Shown here in pieces: positions 41,176-48,850 of a stretch of DNA of 64,000 nucleotides. Each line of letters begins with the position of its first letter. Within the stretch, counting starts at the first letter, position 1. The DNA is taken from assembly GCA_963966185.1 (NCBI GenBank), contig CAWZYM010000425.1:278501-342500 (forward strand), written 5' to 3'. The position numbers and the translations under genes were made by a program. The stretch is from Rhabditoides inermis. Its lineage: Eukaryota > Nematoda > Chromadorea > Rhabditida > Rhabditidae. The notes under the pieces were generated by a model, which saw nothing but the letters and a program-made list of their open reading frames with translations, was not told the origin of the DNA and searched no databases.

Positions 41176-42023
41176 ATCTTACATTAACTTATCAAATTGA
41201 CTGTTTGCTCAAAACTTTAACACTTGCTCTCAAATTAATGAACAAAGTTTTTTTTCAAAAAAAGATTGTTGATTCGATGAAATGCTATTCTTCGGAATTA
41301 GAGACCCCAATGAACATTTGTGCGACCCAAGCTTCTGTTCTAATGTACTAATATGCAAATATGCAAAGCACTGTATCTTCAGGGTTTTAACCTATGCAGT
41401 TAGATAGCATTCGATTAGCTGATTTCAGGCATACTTTGTTTGCGGCTGAAGATACTGTGCTAATACCCGAAAAGTTACTAAATGTGGTCGATGACGTCAT
41501 CATTCTCTCTGATCTCGCCGCCCTCTCTGTCACGTTGCCCCTTTGAGAGCGCGCGCCCCAGTGAGCGCGCTTGGCGCGGAATTGTAGCGCGCGTATCCAG
41601 TAAACATAGAACATTCATATATATTTAGAAACTACATAACTAAAGTCAGATTATCATGATAATAAGATAACGAAATTTTGAAATCACATTTATCGATTGG
41701 GGTCCCTACTTCGGAATAGGTCTATAGTGTAGCCTTCTGAGAGTAGTTGAAGGACTGTGGTGAACACTTGCATCCGTCTCCCCTCCCGTCTCTTTTTCGT
41801 TCCTGCCGGAGCCGCTATGCCCGTGCGTACCTCTTCTGCATGTTCCGGAGCCGATACCTCGCCCTCCTTCCATTCTTTCATCCCTCGTCAACCTCTTGCA
41901 GCACTAGAACAACGTCGCAACAACCGCTGATGCCACTGTTGTCCACTTTGACTGGTTTTACAGCTAAAAGTTTTACAGCGTTTACAGCTTTGCTTACACC
42001 TTTCCCTTAATATGTATACGGTA

Positions 42024-42175
42024 CACCAGCCTCTCCGGGCTGCTCCGCAGCCCTCCGAGGCTTGACCGCAGGGACAGTCTTCAAAAGACGAACTTGCTCT
42101 CTGATAACTCCGGCTTAGTCCTTGGCCCTGCGAGCCAGCCTCGGAGGCCTGCGGAGCAGTCCGGAGAGGCTGGTG
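42024..42175. mobile_element. MITE-like palindromic element, 40-bp TIRs
   Basis: TIRs at 42,022-42,061 and 42,138-42,177 read TACACCAGCCTCTCCGG inward and match at about 37 of 40 positions. Taking TA as the target duplication gives a 152-bp element beginning CACCAGCC and ending GGCTGGTG. The TA duplication and short non-coding interior fit a Tc/mariner-type MITE. It overlaps the left end of the larger GTAC-flanked insertion, so it may instead be that element's terminus. Confidence 0.65.
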
Positions 42176-43431
42176 TAGATCAATGATTGATTTGTGATCT
42201 GGGGCGGGAAGCTGCCTTTTATAGCCCCTGCTATGCGTTTCTGGAAAGTTCCTCGACTTTCTGAAGAGACGCAGACAGACAGTCAGAGAGGGCGCAGACA
42301 GTAAGAGAAAAATCTCTGTAGGGGTGAATCTCTAGCACGCTCACCTGATTTTCTTCCGTAGAAGCTTCTGGAAAGTTTCAAAAAGTTGATTACGACAACA
42401 GGCAACTCGAGAGAAACAGGCAAACAGTGAAAAAAGGCTTAGAATATTGATTTTTTTTACTGTAGTGTACTGTAAGATTACTGTTGGATACCGTAACTCA
42501 CTGCGACATGATCCTCAACCCTTGAGGTGTTCATTGGTATAGGTGGTTGGGACCTCTGACCCTTTGGCGCGACAGGAGAGTCTGGACATACACACACCAC
42601 GTTAGCGCTTTATTAAAGGAACAGTGGCGACTTGTTTTTGACTTTGAGTGTTATTAAAATCATATTAACCTAACACAATTACATTTTTGCGAAATAACGA
42701 CGATTCTGCGTTACTTCTGCATTGGCAAGAATGCAGCTGAAAACTTGAGTTCAAAATTGGTCCCATCACGATTAGCCTACCGCTCAAAGCTTCAATATTG
42801 CAAAAATTGGGTTCGGAGACATACGCGCAAATGATCGAATGCATTTCACTTGCTTCATGGCTCAGTGCATGTGCGCTGTGTTGTGGCACCGAGCTCCCTG
42901 GTTCTATCCCCGTTCGCGCCAAATGTTTTGCGCGTGTGAAAATGAGGAGTTGTGGCAGATTGTGGCAGAAAATAAGTCGTCACTGTTCCTTCAAGGAGTA
43001 TGATTCCTCTCATTTTTTTCCTGCCAGCGCGCGGTCGGGTGCCTTCCCCTGTTATTCCCCCGACCCCTGAACATTGCTGTGCGGCAGTGGACACTAACCG
43101 GACTGATACTCGATTTTGCTACTCTCTACATCTACGGCATTGAGACTGAAGAGGAATCCTCGAAGACGATGAAACTCTCGGAGACGTCTCTTCGTGATCG
43201 ATCGTTGAAGCCCGGATCTTCCGCCGCCGAGATCGAAACTTTCCCAGAAGCCGCAAGCAGGGACAAGCATCACCAACAACACGTACATACGCATCCACGG
43301 AACAACCGAAATCCGTATTGTTGGAACTCGCAGTAGACATTGTATTACTGTATTTTTCCGTATCTCACCGTATATTGCGTTATCATCGATATTGTGTGCT
43401 ACTTGATTCGAGATAAATGTTCTGGTATACA
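42025..43431 (+). mobile_element. 1.4-kb insertion flanked by GTAC direct repeats
   Basis: The left arm reads TATACG-GTAC at 42,021-42,024, then 1,407 bp, then GTAC-TTTGACC at 43,432-43,435. The right arm reads straight through as TATACGGTACTTTGACC (minus strand, GTAC at 54,614-54,617). This is an insertion with a 4-bp target duplication, or two nested events. Inside are a palindromic MITE-like piece at the left end and a tRNA-like stretch near 42,855. No convincing protein-coding frame is seen, so the class is unknown. Confidence 0.6.
42855..42925 (+). other. tRNA-derived (SINE-like) sequence
   Basis: TGGCTCAGTG resembles a Pol III A box. About 40 bp downstream, GGTTCTATCCCCGTTCGCGCC (one base longer than a minimal B box plus 3' stem) resembles a tRNA T arm and acceptor strand. 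The 5' acceptor strand does not pair well, so this is a tRNA-derived repeat rather than a working tRNA gene. Confidence 0.45.
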
Positions 43432-43682
43432 GTACTTTGACCTTGAAAATAATGGAACATTGAAGCACGTTTGAATGGCACTCGCTTCTGTTCTTCGATA
43501 ACCGGTACCACACACTCGGGTACGGTAGTTTGAACACCGGAAACGGTCGGATCAGAGGAAGTCGCATTTTGCAGTGTGATAGCTGAAAATCACTGCGGCG
43601 GAATCGAACTGAAAAGACGCGATCGTGAGACAGACGGACTATCCACTACACCACTACACCGAAACGCCCATGCCGGCAAGAT
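43432..43682 (+). repeat. Left arm, second block of inverted duplication
   Basis: Matches the reverse complement of 54,335-54,617, with a short extra segment in the right arm near 54,583-54,605. It contains GGAACATTGAAGCACG, the CGGTACCACACACTCGGG stretch and a tRNA-like sequence. It is cut at 43,682 by the LINE insertion and resumes at 48,597. Confidence 0.85.
43598..43667 (-). other. tRNA-like remnant, left-arm copy
   Basis: On the minus strand it reads GTGTAGTGGATAG (A-box-like), and TTCGATTCCGCCGC (B-box-like) about 30 bp later. The inferred arms do not form a full cloverleaf, so it is a decayed tRNA or SINE head. The matching copy is at 54,351-54,420. Confidence 0.4.
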
Positions 43683-44313
43683 GAATGAATTTATTACAGA
43701 AAAATCTGCGTCACACAAATCACAGTCACATTAAAAAAATAACCCGAAGCAATCAATTTAATGAAGAAGTGGGGAAGGTGAGAGAGGAAGAGATCTGGTA
43801 CGTTTGTGGCACACGCCCCCAGCCTTGGTGGAGGGTGAGGAGCGGCGGAGGGAACCGCTTGCACGACCGCGAGGTGTGCACTAGGAAACGAGCGCACATT
43901 CGACAACCATCACTCTACCTTGTCTCACTGTAATTGAGCGTCTAGCGAATCCATAATATTTAATTGAAAAGATGATAGAACTATATGCATCGTCTGTGTG
44001 GGAGTGAGTGCGTGATTGGATGGAAAGTGTTCTGGTGGTGAGAGCACGACGGGTCGACGGGGGAGTATGGTGGCGGGGATCTAAGGGCATCTCTTCTCGA
44101 GTGGTGTGTATGGAGGGAGGTGAAAGTGGGCCGAGCCGTCGACCGTCATGAATGAGTGCTGACCACCAGAGAGCAGCCGGAGTGAAGTTGAGCCAGCGAC
44201 ACGCCAAGACAGTACGGGCGTACAAACACACAACGAACGACACAAACTAGACAGCACAAACAAATAAAACACTGAACATGTATGCAAAAGATATTCGAAA
44301 CAGGACAGGGTCC

Positions 44314-47118
44314 TTAGTGTTTGAGATTGAGTGTCTTAGATAGATCAATGCGTGATAGAGCTTTCACAAATAGCGAGTGCCGTTTTCTGAATATGCCTGG
44401 ATGTGCCTTGGTTAGTGCGAGAATGAAACGCGCCGTTCGGAGAGCATATGAATTGTGTAGTAGCGTGGATCTGGTAGCCTTGATATGAAACGCGAAACCG
44501 CCTGTGCGCCCGCGACTCGGTTTGATGCGAAACAGTGTTGAAAATGGAATAGCAACAAGCCCTTTATACATTTTGTGTGCAAACACGATGTCACTACGAG
44601 CACGCCGTTCACATAGACTGGTGAGTCCTAACAGCTTCAACCGGATAGAGTAGTCTGGCATTGCGAGGGGGTATTGATCGGAAGGGAACACACGGTAAAA
44701 GAGGATTCGGGTGAAATAGCGTTGCACTTTTTCCAGCGCTCGTATATCTTTCAAGAGGTGTGGGCTCCAGACCGGTGAAGCAAACTCAACAACGGGTAGT
44801 ACATAAGTTTTGAAAAGCGAGGTGAGCACGGACTGGTCGCATGTGGTGATTGAGCGCAGAAGAAGGCGAGCCCGCGCCATGCCAGATTGAGCCCGCACGG
44901 TAGCGTTGAGACATGGGTTGGCAGTGGAATCGACTTGCAAGCCGAGATCGCGCACGCGCTCGCAACTAGACAGCCTCTCATCACCGAGCGAGTACTCATG
45001 ACAAGGATTGGCCTTCCCCAAATGCACTACACTACACTTTGACTCGGCTAATTCAAGCTGCCACTCATGCGCCCATCTTCGAATGTGGTTGATCGCTGCT
45101 TGTAGTGTGAGGTGCGCGGTATCAGCTGTTTTTAGATGGTAAGAAATGTATATTTTGATATCATCTGCGAAAGCTTGAAATTGAATGCCTTTTGGTAGAC
45201 CGATCTCAATACCTGTGACGTACATGATGAATAAAATTGGTCCCAAAACTGTACCCTGAGGCACTCCAGATGGTGATTTCGCGGCTTCGGAAAAACTGTC
45301 ATTCACCCTTACAGTAAAATCTCGATCATATAAGAACGACCGTACCCATTCTAACATCACACCGCGAATACCGAAAGACTCACACTTGCTCAACAACTTC
45401 TCGAGATTCACCTTGTCGAATGCTTTTCTAAAATCGAAATACACTATGTCGGTCACCATACCAGATGCACTCACTCGAGTCCAGTCATCAAAACACAATA
45501 ACATTTGAGATGTCACTGACCGTTTGCTTCGGAAACCATGTTGTTCATGAGAAAGTAGAGACCTGGACTCGAGAAAGTGTATAAGATGTTTCCTGATCAT
45601 TCGTTCTAATACCTTGGAGAGAGCAGAACAGATAGAGATCGGTCTATACGCACTCACTACACTTGCCTCGCCACCGGGTTTCAAAATTGGTGTGACATGT
45701 GCCCGCTTCCATGCAGTTGGAATCACCCCTTCGCGCAATGATATGTTGAAAATGATTGACAAGGGAAGCGAGAAATCGCGGGCGCATTTTTTCAACACAA
45801 TGGGAGGGATACAGTCTGCGGGTAACGAGCACGATTGTTTGAGGCGTCGTAGGAAGGGGGCCACATCGGATGGGAATAGAGGCGGCATCTCGAAAGTAGC
45901 GGTGGTGCGAGGGAGGAGTGATGGAATAGCTGTGTTTTCTCTAACGAACACTGACTCAAAGAACTGGGAGAAAGCAGAGGCCTTATCACTATCGCGGTGG
46001 ATGATTTCTCCAGTCAGTGATTGCATTCGAATAGGGAGAGATGATTTCGGCTTCACGATAGAGGACACAAACGCGTGGAACGTGCGGTTACCCTTGAGGA
46101 ACTGCTGTTTTGTTTTACTTTTCTGATAGCGTCTCAAGTGGCGTGTGAGATCGAAACAGACTCGCGCGTACAGGGGATCATTCGACAAACCACGATCAAA
46201 CAATTGCGCTTTTTGACGGAACAGGTTGCGAATGTGGTCGGGGTACGACTGCCACTTAGATTTCTGACGCTTGAAAGGGACGTGCTTAGCGAGAATAGTT
46301 ATCACAGTTGACACGAAAAGCGCATACATTTCATCCATACTAGAACAGTGCTCAAACAGTTCAAACCAGTCGGTGGCGCGCAGAGAGTGACCGATTGCAT
46401 CAAAATCAGCTGCGTGAAAATTGGGATATTGTTTCATAACAGGCGGAATTGAGGGGCAGCTGATTGTGGCAGTGATAGAGAGATGATCATTCAAATGGCA
46501 AAAACGGTCAGTCACCTCAGCGCTCACCACGGTTGGGGCATTTGTCAAAAGCCAATCGATTGTGCGGTTCTGACGGGTTGAAGTGGACACGCAGTGAGTG
46601 ATGTCGAATGAGGACCAGAGATCGCGAAAACGAGAGTATTTGGAATCAAAAGTAGGGTCGACATTGAAATCACCTACGACAATTTGGGTGTGATCGCAAG
46701 TGAGTAGGTCAGAGAGCGCGTCAGTGAGAGATTCATCGGCGGATGCGACAGTCGAAGGAGGGCGATAAACACATATAAAACGGAATTTCATAGCGCACGA
46801 CAAATCAAAGGCTAACACATCATAGCTACTTTTCAGGGAGAGTTTCACACGGTTCACAACAAAATGATCACGCACCAACACAAGTACACCACCACCGTGG
46901 CGGTTTCTATCCTTGCGCATGACGAGATAGGGCATATCGCGAGTGAGCTCACTATCAACAATTGATTTGCAAAGAAACGACTCAACAATCACATAAATAT
47001 CGGGCTTATACAGTGACATGTGTGCATGAAGAAAATGGATTTTGTTTACAATAGACCTGGCATTGAAATAGAACAAATTGAGACAAGAGGAAGGTGCTGT
47101 TGCATGACGCGCTAGTGG
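44314..47118 (-). CDS. LINE ORF2: endonuclease and reverse transcriptase
   Basis: Encodes the retrotransposition enzymes for target-primed reverse transcription. Residues are counted from the TTG codon at 47,076. The endonuclease/exonuclease/phosphatase domain has NARSIVNK at 5-12, GGGVLVLVRD at 61-70, GDFNVD at 135-140, RTIDWLLTN at 171-179 and NDH at 196-198 (usually SDH). The reverse transcriptase has YFDFRKAFD at 546-554, SGVPQGTVLGP at 603-613 and FADD at 636-639. The C-terminal part has the usual EFASPVWSP and LEKVQRYFTR blocks. There is no suitable ATG before the catalytic Asn; the first in-frame ATG is residue 20. The frame stays open back to 47,118, in the -1 phase relative to ORF1, so translation by frameshift is the simplest route. 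No internal stop is present. Confidence 0.92.
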   Translation of the reverse strand, partial: PLARHATAPSSCLNLFYFNARSIVNKIHFLHAHMSLYKPDIYVIVESFLCKSIVDSELTRDMPYLVMRKDRNRHGGGVLVLVRDHFVVNRVKLSLKSSYDVLAFDLSCAMKFRFICVYRPPSTVASADESLTDALSDLLTCDHTQIVVGDFNVDPTFDSKYSRFRDLWSSFDITHCVSTSTRQNRTIDWLLTNAPTVVSAEVTDRFCHLNDHLSITATISCPSIPPVMKQYPNFHAADFDAIGHSLRATDWFELFEHCSSMDEMYALFVSTVITILAKHVPFKRQKSKWQSYPDHIRNLFRQKAQLFDRGLSNDPLYARVCFDLTRHLRRYQKSKTKQQFLKGNRTFHAFVSSIVKPKSSLPIRMQSLTGEIIHRDSDKASAFSQFFESVFVRENTAIPSLLPRTTATFEMPPLFPSDVAPFLRRLKQSCSLPADCIPPIVLKKCARDFSLPLSIIFNISLREGVIPTAWKRAHVTPILKPGGEASVVSAYRPISICSALSKVLERMIRKHLIHFLESRSLLSHEQHGFRSKRSVTSQMLLCFDDWTRVSASGMVTDIVYFDFRKAFDKVNLEKLLSKCESFGIRGVMLEWVRSFLYDRDFTVRVNDSFSEAAKSPSGVPQGTVLGPILFIMYVTGIEIGLPKGIQFQAFADDIKIYISYHLKTADTAHLTLQAAINHIRRWAHEWQLELAESKCSVVHLGKANPCHEYSLGDERLSSCERVRDLGLQVDSTANPCLNATVRAQSGMARARLLLRSITTCDQSVLTSLFKTYVLPVVEFASPVWSPHLLKDIRALEKVQRYFTRILFYRVFPSDQYPLAMPDYSIRLKLLGLTSLCERRARSDIVFAHKMYKGLVAIPFSTLFRIKPSRGRTGGFAFHIKATRSTLLHNSYALRTARFILALTKAHPGIFRKRHSLFVKALSRIDLSKTLNLKH

Positions 47119-48059
47119 TTTTTTGGCTGCAACGACGGCGTCTCCTCCACAGTGGGCACCTCCGGAGAGGGAACACTAGAAGAGGAGTCCATCACATGGT
47201 CGATCGGCTGCGGGGGAGCGGCCGACGCCCAGGTGAAACCGCGCGAGCCGAGAGGGGGAGTGGTGAGAGGGAGAGGCTGCGCGTTAGCGCCGGTGGCAAG
47301 TGACTGCGAGCGAGGAATGGCGAGAGAGGCAGGGGCCGAGTCATCGTCGACCTTACGGGCGAGCTGCTTTTTCAGGTCAGAGATGTTCTCACGCAGAGTG
47401 ATCACACCCCCATAGATGACCCAGTCCTTGCCGGTGGCCTTGCGCTTGTCCGTGCACTCGACCTGCAGTGCCTTGAGGGCAGTGCGTTCCTCAACGGGCA
47501 TAGACGGGCGCGCATGCATACCCTTGAGACAAGAAAGAGTGCGCTTGTTTTTCTGCACGAGACGGATGAACATAGAGGCAGCGTTGGAATTGGAGAATTT
47601 GACCTTGGTGACTCGCGGCTTGCCATCTCGTTTGCCCGCGCGGAACACGTCGAGAACACGGTACTCCAAACCAATAGCACCCGCGATGCCACAGACACGA
47701 TCGAAATCAGCATTGACACGGGCGTTAGGATCGAGATCGAACCTCTCGGGCATTCCAATCAGAACGGCATAGTGAGAACGGTCTTTCTCGGCAATACATT
47801 CCTCGGCAATCGATCGAATCGCCTCGCGATCGATCGGTGCCGGAGGCGGAGTGGGGACAGGCGCATCGGCACGCTTCATAAGAGCAGAAACACAACGGAA
47901 CAAGAGAGCCATAGTGGGAGAGAGCGTGTCCTCCTTGAGGACAACATCGATCTGGTCGACCAAGGTGGTCAGATCGGCAGATGATGGGGACGAACCCAGC
48001 TCCATCTCGGGTGGCAGAATAGGGGAAGAGAGTCGCACACGCTTGTTACAACCGTCCAT
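47112..48059 (-). CDS. LINE ORF1 protein
   Basis: A 315-aa frame from ATG 48,059 to TAG 47,112-47,114, just upstream of ORF2. It begins MDGCNKRVRL. The middle part (YAVLIGMPERFDLDP..., VTKVKFSNSNAASMFIR, ERTALKALQVECTDKRKA) has the layout of LINE ORF1 RNA-binding domains of the RRM-like type. I see no CCHC knuckle. The C-terminal 100 residues are Pro/Ser-rich. Its expected role is to bind element RNA in a ribonucleoprotein with the ORF2 product. The last sense codons carry the A AAA AAC heptamer. Confidence 0.85.
   Translation of the reverse strand: MDGCNKRVRLSSPILPPEMELGSSPSSADLTTLVDQIDVVLKEDTLSPTMALLFRCVSALMKRADAPVPTPPPAPIDREAIRSIAEECIAEKDRSHYAVLIGMPERFDLDPNARVNADFDRVCGIAGAIGLEYRVLDVFRAGKRDGKPRVTKVKFSNSNAASMFIRLVQKNKRTLSCLKGMHARPSMPVEERTALKALQVECTDKRKATGKDWVIYGGVITLRENISDLKKQLARKVDDDSAPASLAIPRSQSLATGANAQPLPLTTPPLGSRGFTWASAAPPQPIDHVMDSSSSVPSPEVPTVEETPSLQPKNH
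47118..47124 (-). promoter_or_regulatory. -1 ribosomal frameshift heptamer A AAA AAC
   Basis: On the minus strand ORF1 reads CCA AAA AAC CAC TAG. The heptamer A-AAA-AAC is in the exact zero-frame register of the X XXY YYZ slippery rule. A -1 slip continues as CCA CTA GCG CGT without a stop into the endonuclease domain. Only one sense codon (CAC) separates the heptamer from the ORF1 stop. I cannot identify a downstream pseudoknot by eye. Confidence 0.75.
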
Positions 48060-48181
48060 AAGCGGGAAAGCAGAAGCAGGGCAAAATCAAAACATGGACG
48101 GAAATAGGGATGGAATAGATTCTAAGAGACGGGTGAGAGAGGTGCGCGCGCCGGAAATAAGAAGGAAACAACCGCTCGCTG

Positions 48182-48578
48182 CGGGCAGAGAGATGCGAGT
48201 GGGCAGAGAGATGCGAGTGGGCAGAGAGATGCGAGTGGGCAGAGAGATGCGAGTGGGCAGAGAGATGCGAGTGGGCAGAGAGATGCGAGTGGGCAGAGAG
48301 ATGCGAGTGGGCAGAGAGATGCGAGTGGGCAGAGAGATGCGAGTGGGCAGAGAGATGCGAGTGGGCAGAGAGATGCGAGTGGGCAGAGAGATGCGAGTGG
48401 GCAGAGAGATGCGAGTGGGCAGAGAGATGCGAGTGGGCAGAGAGATGCGAGTGGGCAGAGAGATGCGAGTGGGCAGAGAGATGCGAGTGGGCAGAGAGAT
48501 GCGAGTGGGCAGAGAGATGCGAGTGGGCAGAGAGATGCGAGTGGGCAGAGAGATGCGAGTGGGCAGAGAGATGCGAGT
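48182..48578 (-). repeat. 22 tandem 18-bp monomers in LINE 5' UTR
   Basis: About 22 near-identical copies of GGGCAGAGAGATGCGAGT (plus strand) lie between the element's 5' end and ORF1. Both strands are open through it because 18 is a multiple of 3; the resulting MRVGRE peptide is a shadow. The position is where some LINEs carry promoter monomers, but promoter function is only inferred. Confidence 0.95.
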
Positions 48579-48591
48579 GTATGCGACCAAA

Positions 48592-48663
48592 AAGATCAAA
48601 TGGAGAGTGGATAGGAGCGGAGGGATGATCGGTGAGCGACTACGGGAGGTACACGGCCGGTGG
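48592..48663 (+). repeat. Left arm, inner block of inverted duplication
   Basis: AAGATCAAATGGAGAGTGG onward matches the reverse complement of 54,266-54,339 with about one mismatch. It then ends at a GA microsatellite (48,663-48,680). This is the inner edge of the left arm, facing the Mutator-like gene. The stretch 48,681-48,850 shows nothing recognisable. Confidence 0.85.
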
Positions 48664-48850
48664 AGAGAGAGAGAGAGAGATGAATTCCAAAAAAATTGAT
48701 TTTAAAATTTTAATGTACAGTATTCCCAAGTACTAATCCATTCATTCAGATGACTCACTGTATGTAAAGCATAATAAAGGAATAAACCATAACCTCATGG
48801 GCCCAAACAAGTGTATTCGAAATCATACAATCAAATGTTGGTTTTGTACT

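Larger units (their letters stand above)
39284..41904 (+). repeat. Left arm, main block of segmental inverted duplication
   Basis: Near-identical to the reverse complement of 54,872-57,391. Homology begins at ATACTGTATTCTACCGT and ends at CCTCTTGCAGCAC. The arm contains copies of the last three exons of the right-arm gene, the Lys/Arg/Glu-rich exon and the LTPSERE exon. The outer breakpoint lies inside intron 2 of the right-arm gene, so this copy is 5'-truncated and probably the derived one. It is about 100 bp longer than the right block, mostly from one extra 81-bp repeat. Confidence 0.93.
43683..48591 (-). mobile_element. Full-length CR1/jockey-like LINE with 5-bp TSD
   Basis: AAGAT at 43,678-43,682 and again at 48,592-48,596 flanks 4,909 bp. 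The right arm keeps the empty site as GCCGGCAAGATCAAATGG (minus strand, around 54,328-54,345). In sense order the element has a 5' UTR with tandem 18-bp monomers, ORF1 (315 aa), ORF2 with endonuclease and reverse transcriptase, and a 3' UTR of about 630 nt ending in AATAAATTCATTC. All parts are open and full length, so the insertion is recent relative to the duplication. Confidence 0.93.

Noticed and set aside
43079..43339. Short plus-strand frame (IETEEESSKTMKLSETS...) as a gene
   Set aside because: It has coding-like composition, but lies within the 1.4-kb insertion, has no splice or start support and no recognised domain.
45614..47415. Plus-strand frames opposite the LINE ORFs
   Set aside because: They are shadows of the reverse transcriptase and ORF1 frames, which carry recognisable catalytic motifs.
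48087..48699. Arg-rich MRVGRE-repeat protein and its reverse-strand shadow
   Set aside because: Both strands are open only because of the 18-bp tandem monomers in the LINE 5' UTR.
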